Shown here piece after piece: positions 1-5,120 of a stretch of 5,120 nt of DNA. Within the stretch, counting starts at the first letter, position 1; every line of letters starts with the position of its first letter. The DNA is from Atopobium sp. (GTDB taxonomy: Bacteria; Actinomycetota; Coriobacteriia; Coriobacteriales; Atopobiaceae). The notes below the pieces were generated by a model that searched no databases, was not told where the DNA came from, and was given only the letters and a program-made list of their open reading frames with translations. The stretch is from assembly GCA_015259045.1 (NCBI GenBank), contig JABZHD010000089.1, forward strand, positions 1 to 5,120, in the 5' to 3' direction. A program made the position numbers and the translations under genes.

Positions 1-190
1 GTCTAACGCCATGAAGGTGTGGGGCGACATTCAGCAGTGTAAGGAAGGACCATCCTACCAGGAGCTTCTTGAGGCGGACCCAGCTTGTACGCTGAGCCAC
101 GAGGAGCTTGAAAAGATTTTTGATCCTCGCGCGTTCCTTACTCGCTCAAACGTTCTGTTTGACCGTCTTGAGCACCTTGAATTGGACTAA
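1..190 (+). CDS. purB: Adenylosuccinate lyase, C-terminal end (partial)
   Basis: This is the last 62 codons of a gene that begins before the window; the reading frame starts at base 2 and ends at the TAA at 188-190. The visible residues match the C-terminal domain of adenylosuccinate lyase. They include an AMKVW helix start, a conserved SYQELLEADP segment, then an HEELEKIFDPRAFL segment and a closing NVLFDRLEHLELD helix. The related Bacillus PurB ends in the same pattern: a lyase-tail helix, 'F.DLVEAD', '..CFD...HL', and '.IFERL'. The enzyme splits SAICAR to AICAR plus fumarate, and adenylosuccinate to AMP plus fumarate, in the cytoplasm. The active-site regions lie upstream and cannot be checked. 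The presence of purC about 3.6 kb downstream supports the call. The stop lies only 3 bases before the next gene, in the same frame. Confidence 0.85.
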   Translation, partial: SNAMKVWGDIQQCKEGPSYQELLEADPACTLSHEELEKIFDPRAFLTRSNVLFDRLEHLELD

Positions 191-193
191 ATC

Positions 194-1405
194 GTGGCTT
201 TGTTTGGGAACATTTCTCGTCGAAACTTCTTCAAGACGGGAGCAGCTGGCGTAGTAGTTGCTGGCGCAATTAGCATCGCAGCAGGTTGCTCCCATCAAGA
301 GGGCTCGGGTGACGCAGGAAAGCCGCTGGTACTTGATGAATCTTCCGGCATAAACGTGCTGGACTCCTATAGCTCAACGGAATATTCTGCTCAGCCAAGC
401 CAGACATGGACGCTACCTTTGGGAAGCGTGCTACATCCAGCTGATGGAAATTGGATTCCCGTTACCACGGCCGGCGCATCTGCTACGCCAATGGTAAAGG
501 GCTCTGCTCTTTCGCTGACGTCTGGCCAGGTTGTTGACGTTGTTCCTGCGGCTCAGATGAACAATACCACCGCCGTAATTTACGACGTTCGCTGCTCCGA
601 CTCCGTTTATGCATGGGTTGAGGTGGACACCACAACCTTTGACTGGGAGCTTCTTGCCGCACCATTTTCTGACGGCAAGCTTACTGGAGATGCAAAGGTT
701 CTCTACAAGGCCGATAAAAACTGGGATCCGGCTCCGTTTGCCTGCGGAGACGATAAGGTGGTTTGGCTAGTCCAACCAGCTTCTTCTGGCGAGAAAACCC
801 GTGAATCTTCGCACTGCTACGTGTGGCGTGTGGGGGATTCTGAGGGAACGGACGCCGTTGAATCTCCAGGTAGATTTGCTACTGCACCGTCTATCTCAAA
901 GGGAGTAGTTACCCTCACTCCTCGAGTTCGCGCCTCCGAAGGCACCTACTATGGCGTTACAGCATACCTGCTGGGAGACAACCTTAAAACCAAGGTTGAC
1001 CAGCTTGTTATGCCTCAATCCGTCAAACCTTTTGCAGCAAGTCGCGTAGACGATAAGTTCATTGTGTCAGTTGAAGCAAGTTATGACTCGGGCGGTCTGT
1101 TGGGCAAGATGGGAACATACATCCTGCCTGCTTCAGGCGAAAACCCTTACGTCATAGAGCGTGAACCTTATGCAATATCGGCAGGTAAAGGTAGCCTTTA
1201 CATAGTTAAGAGCCGCGCCTCTTACGTGCTTGTTGATACGCAAAATCAAACGGCAAACTGGCTCTATTCAATGGATAGAAGCGTTGATTACGGAGAGTTT
1301 CCTGCTCGAGAAGGCAACTGTGATTCTTTTGTAACCTACTCAACTGTTAAGGATCCTACCAGCGGATATCCGGCTTCCGTGACAGTTCGTGTTTTTTCTT
1401 TGTAG
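194..1405 (+). CDS. Tat-exported lipoprotein of unknown function, possible beta-propeller
   Basis: This 403-residue protein starts at GTG 194. An in-frame stop (188-190) lies two codons upstream, so no earlier start exists, and the signal peptide begins properly here. Residues 8-14 (SRRNFFK) are a near-ideal twin-arginine motif. A hydrophobic stretch (about 16-30) follows and ends in an AAGC lipobox with Cys32, predicting Tat export followed by lipid anchoring on the outer face of the membrane. The mature part has many short beta-like segments separated by Gly/Asp/Ser turns (for example near 128-140, 180-192, 205-212, 245-260, 290-300 and 333-350). This pattern suggests a beta-propeller, but no named family is recognised. 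Four further cysteines (134, 184, 208, 376) could form disulfides. The ribosome site is weak (GGA at 184-186), so translation may be coupled to purB termination 3 bases upstream. It precedes a two-component system and may be an accessory or target of it; this is inference. Confidence 0.8.
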   Translation: MALFGNISRRNFFKTGAAGVVVAGAISIAAGCSHQEGSGDAGKPLVLDESSGINVLDSYSSTEYSAQPSQTWTLPLGSVLHPADGNWIPVTTAGASATPMVKGSALSLTSGQVVDVVPAAQMNNTTAVIYDVRCSDSVYAWVEVDTTTFDWELLAAPFSDGKLTGDAKVLYKADKNWDPAPFACGDDKVVWLVQPASSGEKTRESSHCYVWRVGDSEGTDAVESPGRFATAPSISKGVVTLTPRVRASEGTYYGVTAYLLGDNLKTKVDQLVMPQSVKPFAASRVDDKFIVSVEASYDSGGLLGKMGTYILPASGENPYVIEREPYAISAGKGSLYIVKSRASYVLVDTQNQTANWLYSMDRSVDYGEFPAREGNCDSFVTYSTVKDPTSGYPASVTVRVFSL

Positions 1406-1416
1406 ATTATTTGTAG
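1399..1416 (+). promoter_or_regulatory. Candidate OmpR/PhoB-type operator (direct repeat TTTGTAG, 11-bp period)
   Basis: TTTGTAG occurs at 1399-1405 and again at 1410-1416, exactly 11 bp apart. The first copy overlaps the stop codon of the lipoprotein gene. OmpR/PhoB-family regulators typically bind as head-to-tail dimers to tandem direct repeats with about 11-bp spacing, and the gene just downstream encodes such a regulator. A TAGAAT -10-like hexamer follows 9 bp after the second copy, close to the geometry of pho-box-activated promoters in which the repeat takes the place of the -35. Autoregulation is inferred; AT-rich sequence makes chance repeats more likely. Confidence 0.4.
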
Positions 1417-1444
1417 GTATAGAGATAGAATGAATACAAATAAT
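1406..1444. repeat. 10-bp perfect inverted repeat in the intergenic region
   Basis: ATTATTTGTA at 1406-1415 is exactly complementary to TACAAATAAT at 1435-1444, with a 19-base spacer. The left arm overlaps the second TTTGTAG direct-repeat copy, so the right arm carries the same TTTGTA core on the opposite strand. It could be part of a multi-site operator or an AT-rich hairpin. There is no GC-rich stem or following T-run, so it is not a convincing terminator. Confidence 0.45.
1426..1431 (+). promoter_or_regulatory. Possible -10 box for the regulator-kinase operon
   Basis: TAGAAT matches the sigma-70-type consensus TATAAT at five of six positions. No good -35 lies 16-18 bp upstream, which would fit a promoter that needs an activator bound at the TTTGTAG repeats. 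Transcription would begin near 1438 and give a leader of about 68 bases before the response-regulator gene. Only sequence resemblance supports this, and other AT-rich hexamers nearby are also possible. Confidence 0.3.
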
Positions 1445-1459
1445 TAATGAATAATCGTA

Positions 1460-1483
1460 ATGTGCCATACGCACATACATGTA
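1460..1483. repeat. Inverted repeat ATGTGC-N5-GCACAT plus adjoining palindrome TACATGTA
   Basis: ATGTGC (1460-1465) and GCACAT (1471-1476) form a perfect 6-bp inverted repeat around CATAC. The 8-bp palindrome TACATGTA (1476-1483) follows directly. They lie between the possible -10 and the ribosome site of the regulator gene, where a leader hairpin or a repressor dimer could act. Function is unknown; the symmetry itself is plain. Confidence 0.35.
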
Positions 1484-1494
1484 GGGCAAAAGAA

Positions 1495-1502
1495 AAGGGG
1501 AG
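1495..1502 (+). promoter_or_regulatory. Ribosome binding site of the response regulator gene
   Basis: The purine-rich AAGGGGAG lies just before ATG 1506 and is the strongest Shine-Dalgarno-like stretch in this intergenic region. It fixes the regulator start at 1506. The AAGG part has 7 bases to the start and the GGAG part only 3. Confidence 0.65.
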
Positions 1503-1505
1503 ACA

Positions 1506-2219
1506 ATGGCTTCCGACGAGAAGAAAATTCTGATTGTCGAAGATGAGAAAGTCATCCGTGACGCCGTCTCAGCATATCTTGAGCGCGAAAATTACGTTGT
1601 TAAGGGCGTTGGCGACGGTCAAAGTGCAGTTGAAGAGTTTGAAAAGCATGCATTTGACCTGGTAATTCTCGATCTTATGCTCCCAAAACTTTCTGGAGAG
1701 CGCGTTTGCCGTGCAATTAGAGATACCTCTAATGTGCCTATCATTATGCTTACTGCAAAAGGCGAGGTAGAAGACAGGATTATTGGTCTTGAGCTTGGTG
1801 CTGATGACTATCTTGTTAAGCCTTTCTCGCCACGTGAGCTGGTGGCTCGTGTTCGCGCGCTGTTCCGTCGCACGTACTCTGAGCCAGACACTGCTGTTGA
1901 CGTGCTTGATTACGGTACTCTTACTATTGATATTTCTGGTCACAAGATTCTCATCAACAACGAGGAAGTTGATCTGACCGCTTCAGAGTTTAAGCTGCTC
2001 ACCACCCTTGCTCGCTATCCTGGCCGCGTGTACACACGTATGGAGCTTGTCGAGAAGGTCCTGGGTTATGATTTTGAGGGCTATGAGCGCACTATTGATT
2101 CGCATGTCAAGAACTTGCGCGCAAAGCTTGGTGACGATCCTCGTAATCCTCGCTGGCTGTTCACCGTTCACGGTGTTGGCTATCGCTTTGAGGCTGGCAA
2201 CGCTAGCCACGAGTCCTAA
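1506..2219 (+). CDS. OmpR/PhoB-family response regulator
   Basis: This 237-residue protein has the full length and two-domain order of the OmpR/PhoB family. The receiver domain (about 7-122) has the acidic pocket Glu12/Asp13, the phosphate-accepting Asp56 in VILDLMLP, Thr83 in IIMLTA, Tyr102 and Lys105 in ADDYLVKPF. All key residues are present, so phosphorylation should be normal. The C-terminal winged helix (about 133-232) carries the recognition helix near 195-208 (RTIDSHVKNLRAKL) and the closing VHGVGYRF hairpin. It is a DNA-binding transcription regulator in the cytoplasm, expected to be phosphorylated by the kinase encoded 11 bases downstream. The start at ATG has a purine-rich ribosome site. 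Targets are unknown; the TTTGTAG repeats upstream are a candidate own-gene site. The sequence does not allow a specific orthologue to be named. Confidence 0.95.
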   Translation: MASDEKKILIVEDEKVIRDAVSAYLERENYVVKGVGDGQSAVEEFEKHAFDLVILDLMLPKLSGERVCRAIRDTSNVPIIMLTAKGEVEDRIIGLELGADDYLVKPFSPRELVARVRALFRRTYSEPDTAVDVLDYGTLTIDISGHKILINNEEVDLTASEFKLLTTLARYPGRVYTRMELVEKVLGYDFEGYERTIDSHVKNLRAKLGDDPRNPRWLFTVHGVGYRFEAGNASHES

Positions 2220-2231
2220 GCTTTAGAGCTT
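2218..2231. repeat. Small hairpin across the regulator stop and kinase start
   Basis: AAGCT (2218-2222) and AGCTT (2227-2231) form a 5-bp perfect stem with a TTAG loop. The left arm includes part of the regulator stop codon and the right arm ends on the first T of the kinase's probable TTG start. Ribosomes finishing the regulator would open it, which could couple kinase translation. The stem is short, so this is only suggestive. Confidence 0.25.
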
Positions 2232-3736
2232 TGGCGCTCTTCAAGAAACATCACTCAAATTCTCTTAAGAACCCTCCGGAAACTGAGGGTTCTTATAAAA
2301 CTATTAAGCCCGATCCCGTTGGCACTCAAAGCTTTACCACTCGTATGGCGGCGTTCTTTGCGCTAACTGCCGTCATGACGGTATTGGTGCTTATTTCTGT
2401 TTTAGGTATTGTCTGGGAAAACCGTTTTACTACTTATACCAGGGAGAACCTACAAAACACCGTTGATACTACCGCGCTCAATATGTCTCAGGCGTACGCG
2501 CGCGCAGACGGCTGGAATGCCGACGTTCTCTCTATTGCACGTCAGGCCTCTGCAACCAATTCCGATATTGGTATCCAGGTCTTAGATGTTTCTGGCGTGG
2601 TGTTGTATGACGACTCGGCGCCAAATGCTCGCCGACCTGGTGGAAATAGTGCATTATCTGGCCCTCAGACGGGTGACGCTGTGGTTTATGCAGTTGTCCA
2701 AAACCTACAAGGTGAGCCTGTGGGCAGCATTAGAATTTGGACGTTTGGTTCTGAACCGTTCCTGACCCAGCGAGACATTGCGTTCCGTAATGGCTCCTAC
2801 CAGGCAATTAGTCTTGCTGCAGCCATTGCAATCTCGCTTTCTGGACTGATTGGTATTTTGGCCTCACGTTCACTTACCAAGCCCGTACGCCGTATTACCG
2901 AGACGGCTGTTCAGATCAGAAGCGGCAATCTTGCGGCTCGTTCAGGCATCCGTGGCGAGAATGAACTAGGGCGCCTGGGAGAAACCTTTGATGACATGGC
3001 GTCTTCACTTGAAAGAGACATTAAGCTTGAACGTCGTCTGACCAGCGATGTTGCGCACGAACTCAGAACTCCGCTTATGGCAATTATGGCTACCGTTGAA
3101 GCAATTCAAGATGGCATCTTGCCTGCAGATGAAGAGCGCCTGGAAAACATTGTGTCTGAGAGTAGACGTCTTTCTCGCCTGGTAGATGCCATGCTCCACC
3201 TTTCAAGGCTTGAGAACGGAAAGACAAAGTTCAACCCAGAAAGCGTTAATGTGGTGGCAATGGTGGCAAGTATTGTAGCGGTACAAGAAACACTCTTCAA
3301 GGAGAATAACCGCACGTTGACCTTTGTGGATAAGACTCCCGAGGGTAACTGTTTTGTTGATGTTGACTCGGACATGATTCGAGAAGCCCTGACCAATTTG
3401 TTGAGCAACGCTATCCGCTACACCAATGATGGAGGTCACATTGTCATAACCGTATTAATTGACGATACCGATGCGGTTATCTCCGTGACTGATGATGGTA
3501 TGGGAATTGCTCCTGAGGACATTCCACAGACCTTCTCGCGATTCTGGCGCGCTGAAGAAAGCCGCGAGCGCGCTTCGGGCGGCCTTGGTGTAGGTTTGGC
3601 AATCACAAAAGAGATTATGGACCGTCATAACGGCACTATCTCGGTAGAATCCGAGCTTGGAAAGGGCACGACCTTCTCGCTGCACCTTCCTCTGCTTGCT
3701 CAAAATAATATCTCTGTAACAGATACTTTGTTGTAG
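2231..3736 (+). CDS. Membrane sensor histidine kinase (HAMP-HisKA-HATPase)
   Basis: This 501-residue kinase pairs with the regulator just upstream. In order it has a basic cytoplasmic N-terminus (1-38), membrane segment 1 (about 39-62), an extracytoplasmic sensor region (about 63-188), membrane segment 2 (about 191-212) and a HAMP linker (about 213-266, with Pro218 and ELGRL). HisKA (about 270-333) follows, with phosphorylated His276 in HELRTPL, then an HATPase domain (about 380-493). The ATP-site N box (Asn393), G1 (DDGMG, 421-425) and G2 (GLGVGL, 451-456) are intact. Glu277 and Thr280 after the His suggest both kinase and phosphatase activity. The sensor region shows IQVLDVSGVVLYDD (115-128) and VVQNLQGEPVGSIRIW (155-170), a pattern seen in PAS/PDC-like sensor folds; no cysteines lie there and the ligand is unknown. 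The start is uncertain: TTG 2231 lacks a clear ribosome site, and ATG 2345 (residue 39) would still keep membrane segment 1. Confidence 0.93.
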   Translation: MALFKKHHSNSLKNPPETEGSYKTIKPDPVGTQSFTTRMAAFFALTAVMTVLVLISVLGIVWENRFTTYTRENLQNTVDTTALNMSQAYARADGWNADVLSIARQASATNSDIGIQVLDVSGVVLYDDSAPNARRPGGNSALSGPQTGDAVVYAVVQNLQGEPVGSIRIWTFGSEPFLTQRDIAFRNGSYQAISLAAAIAISLSGLIGILASRSLTKPVRRITETAVQIRSGNLAARSGIRGENELGRLGETFDDMASSLERDIKLERRLTSDVAHELRTPLMAIMATVEAIQDGILPADEERLENIVSESRRLSRLVDAMLHLSRLENGKTKFNPESVNVVAMVASIVAVQETLFKENNRTLTFVDKTPEGNCFVDVDSDMIREALTNLLSNAIRYTNDGGHIVITVLIDDTDAVISVTDDGMGIAPEDIPQTFSRFWRAEESRERASGGLGVGLAITKEIMDRHNGTISVESELGKGTTFSLHLPLLAQNNISVTDTLL

Positions 3737-3759
3737 GTCGATTTTTGGGCATTTTGCCG

Positions 3760-3765
3760 TACAAT
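3760..3765 (+). promoter_or_regulatory. Possible -10 box upstream of purC
   Basis: TACAAT matches the -10 consensus at five of six positions and lies in the 75-base gap between the kinase stop and purC GTG 3812. No convincing -35 is seen at the usual distance, and no terminator separates the kinase gene from purC. Read-through from upstream is therefore at least as likely as a separate promoter. Confidence 0.25.
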
Positions 3766-3801
3766 CAAAAGTCCTGCAATACAACGCGCTTTGCGCAGAA
3801 G

Positions 3802-3807
3802 TGAGGT
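3802..3807 (+). promoter_or_regulatory. Ribosome binding site that sets the purC start
   Basis: TGAGGT, containing the GAGG core at 3803-3806, lies 5 bases before GTG 3812. It falls inside the reading frame that could otherwise begin at TTG 3791, which has no comparable site upstream. This favours GTG 3812 as the true start. Confidence 0.6.
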
Positions 3808-3811
3808 CATT

Positions 3812-4708
3812 GTGGCTGGAGCTGAGCTTCGTCCCGATTCGCACGGTAAGGTCCGCGATATCTATGATTGTGGCGACAAACTTTTGATGGTTGCGAGCGA
3901 TCGCATTAGTGCTTTTGACTTTATTCTCCCCGACGAGATTCCTTTTAAGGGAGAAATTCTGACGCGTATCAGCGCTTTCTGGTTTAATCGTTTCAAGGAC
4001 CTTCTGCCTAACCACATGATTTCTGTTCTGCCAGACCAGACTCCTGAGCAGTTTGCAGATTACACTGAGTACCTTGCTGGCCGCGCTATGCTGGTCAAGA
4101 AGGCTCAAACAGTGCCTATTGAGTGCATTGTCCGCGGTTACCTCACTGGTTCTGGCAAGAAGACTTACGACCAGGACGGCACTGTCTGCGGCATTAAGCT
4201 GCCTGACGGGTTGACCGAGGCTTCAAAGCTTCCTGAGCCAATCTTTACCCCTTCCACTAAGGCTGAGCTTGGCGATCATGACGAGAATATCTCGTTTGAG
4301 CGTTGCTGCGAGATTGTTGGCGAAGATGTTGCTACTCAGCTGAAGGAAGCTTCGCTTGCAATTTATAAGGCCGCTGCAGAATATGCTGCAACTCGTGGAA
4401 TTATTATTGCGGATACCAAATTTGAGTTTGGTTTTATCGACGGAAAACTTACACTTATTGATGAGTGCCTTACACCTGATTCAAGCCGTTTCTGGCCTGC
4501 TGAGGGTTATTCTGAGGGGCACGTTCAGCCAAGCTACGACAAGCAGTATGTACGCGATTGGCTGAAAGCCCACTGGGACATGCAAGGAGAGCCACCTCAT
4601 CTTCCAGAAGAGGTCATTGAGGGCACGTCCGAGCGCTATCGTACGGCATTCCAGATTATTACGGGAACTGAGTTTGTACCACTGAAGGAGACCAATGTCA
4701 CTGCGTGA
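3812..4708 (+). CDS. purC: Phosphoribosylaminoimidazole-succinocarboxamide (SAICAR) synthase
   Basis: PurC joins CAIR and aspartate, using ATP, to make SAICAR in de novo purine synthesis, in the cytoplasm. From GTG 3812 it has 298 residues, the length of the longer (about 300-residue) family form rather than the roughly 240-residue form of E. coli. Near the N-terminus are the nucleotide-binding GKVRDIYD (12-19) and ASDRISAFDF (28-37). Family signature 1 is at 101-114 (VPIECIVRGYLTGS), signature 2 at 199-207 (IADTKFEFG), and the conserved DECLTPDSSRFW at 217-228. All look intact. GTG 3812 is chosen over TTG 3791 because GAGG sits 5 bases before it and the usual family N-terminus follows directly. 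The end overlaps the next gene by 14 bases. PurB, whose gene ends at 190, uses its product. No purine riboswitch is seen. Confidence 0.96.
   Translation: MAGAELRPDSHGKVRDIYDCGDKLLMVASDRISAFDFILPDEIPFKGEILTRISAFWFNRFKDLLPNHMISVLPDQTPEQFADYTEYLAGRAMLVKKAQTVPIECIVRGYLTGSGKKTYDQDGTVCGIKLPDGLTEASKLPEPIFTPSTKAELGDHDENISFERCCEIVGEDVATQLKEASLAIYKAAAEYAATRGIIIADTKFEFGFIDGKLTLIDECLTPDSSRFWPAEGYSEGHVQPSYDKQYVRDWLKAHWDMQGEPPHLPEEVIEGTSERYRTAFQIITGTEFVPLKETNVTA
4684..4690 (+). promoter_or_regulatory. Ribosome binding site of the gene after purC
   Basis: GAAGGAG is a strong Shine-Dalgarno sequence lying inside the last codons of purC, 4 bases before ATG 4695. It supports both the existence and the start of the overlapping downstream gene. 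Confidence 0.75.
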
Positions 4709-5120
4709 CACCATTTCAGGCGCAACCAAAGAAGCGCGTGAGGCTACCGCAAGCCTTTCAAAGAAAGAAAACTCTGAGGAGACTGAGCGTCCTTCGTATT
4801 CCGCTTTTGGTCGCAAATCTGCTGCTACTGCTAAACCAGTACGAGAGGCAGCTGCGTCTGTACGCGTGAGTGGTTCTGGCTCTGGCTCCAGCGCTCCAAA
4901 GAGCAAAGAGGAGAAGCGCGCCGCACGTGCTCGTCAGCGCGAGCGCGAGGATATTCGCAGCCGTGGATTTGAGGCTATGCTGCGTGCGGATCCAGACTAT
5001 CATCGTGCCGAGCGCGTTTGGTGGGTCTTCCTAGGCCTTGGTTTTGTTGCAACCATCATTACACTGGTGCTTTCGTATATGGTTCCTGAGTCCAGGGACC
5101 TGAACACCGGCGTTGGTATG
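4695..5120 (+). CDS. Basic single-pass membrane protein of unknown function (partial, 3' end beyond window)
   Basis: An open frame from ATG 4695 runs 142 codons to the window edge with no stop. A strong GAAGGAG lies 4 bases before the start, and the first 14 bases overlap the end of purC, so the two are very likely co-transcribed and coupled. Residues 1-105 are low-complexity and charged: Ala/Lys/Glu/Ser-rich up to about 58, a GSGSGS linker at 60-65, and a strongly basic, probably helical stretch at about 69-90 rich in Arg, Lys, Glu and Ala. A membrane segment follows at about 108-130 (starting VWWVFLGLG), flanked by Arg104/Arg107 before it and a Pro-Glu-Ser after it. The positive-inside rule puts the long N-terminus in the cytoplasm and the unseen remainder outside. 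No family is recognised. The adjacent purC does not by itself imply a role in purine metabolism. Confidence 0.8.
   Translation, partial: MSLRDTISGATKEAREATASLSKKENSEETERPSYSAFGRKSAATAKPVREAAASVRVSGSGSGSSAPKSKEEKRAARARQREREDIRSRGFEAMLRADPDYHRAERVWWVFLGLGFVATIITLVLSYMVPESRDLNTGVGM

Noticed and set aside
1363..1402. Palindrome CGGATATCCG followed by a T-rich run, as a possible terminator of the lipoprotein gene
   Set aside because: The palindrome has no loop, lies about 19 bases before the T-run, and the T-run is coding sequence; the geometry does not fit an intrinsic terminator.
1447..1533. Small upstream frame of 28 codons overlapping the regulator start
   Set aside because: It has no ribosome site, lies out of frame with the regulator, and has an unconvincing composition; a leader peptide cannot be supported.
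3748..3758. GGCA-TTT-TGCC hairpin after the kinase gene as a terminator
   Set aside because: The stem is only 4 bp and no T-run follows.
3786..3796. GCGC-TTT-GCGC hairpin before purC as a riboswitch or attenuator
   Set aside because: It is a 4-bp stem with no alternative structure or conserved riboswitch core in the 75-base leader region.
3455..4108. Long minus-strand open frame (217 codons) across the kinase end and purC start
   Set aside because: It lies opposite two clear genes, has no recognisable domain or membrane pattern, and is explained by the codon pattern of the + strand genes.
4481..5003. Two overlapping minus-strand frames opposite the purC end and the following gene
   Set aside because: They lack recognisable domains, and the + strand frames have strong motifs (PurC) or a good ribosome site (4695).
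1..5120. Defence system, mobile element, CRISPR array or structural RNA gene
   Set aside because: No transposase, recombinase, nuclease, regular spaced repeats, tRNA-like cloverleaf or att-like duplications are seen; the content is housekeeping and signalling genes.

Overview
The window looks like ordinary chromosomal DNA from an actinobacterium of moderate G+C. The best guess is a member of the Coriobacteriia close to Atopobium/Lancefieldella. This is inferred from the base composition, the use of GTG and TTG starts, the roughly 300-residue form of PurC and a Tat-exported lipoprotein. No sequence search was possible, so the placement is moderate at best. All supported genes lie on the + strand. 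No mobile element, CRISPR array, tRNA or rRNA is seen.

Layout: (1) The end of an adenylosuccinate lyase gene (purB) runs to 190. (2) After a 3-base gap comes a GTG-started gene (194-1405) for a twin-arginine-exported lipoprotein. Its mature part is rich in beta strands, is possibly propeller-like, and has no recognised function. (3) A 100-base AT-rich intergenic stretch (1406-1505) holds several repeats. One is a 7-bp direct repeat at 11-bp spacing just upstream of a possible -10 box, the arrangement typical of OmpR/PhoB-family operators. (4) A two-component system follows: an OmpR/PhoB-type response regulator (1506-2219) and, 11 bases on, a membrane HAMP/HisKA/HATPase sensor kinase (2231-3736). 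(5) A short spacer leads to purC (SAICAR synthase), best started at GTG 3812. (6) purC overlaps by 14 bases an open-ended gene (4695 to the window end) for a basic, low-complexity protein with one membrane segment.

How the genes fit together: PurB and PurC act in consecutive steps of de novo purine synthesis. PurC makes SAICAR, and PurB splits it to AICAR and fumarate; PurB also makes AMP from adenylosuccinate. Between them sits a complete envelope-sensing module of lipoprotein, sensor kinase and regulator. The close packing suggests co-transcription or at least read-through from purB into the lipoprotein gene. The intergenic repeats suggest the regulator-kinase pair also has its own, possibly autoregulated, promoter. 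The most notable points are this signalling module inside a purine gene cluster, the PhoB-like repeat, and the uncharacterised lipoprotein and membrane protein. None of this amounts to clear evidence of a wholly new system.
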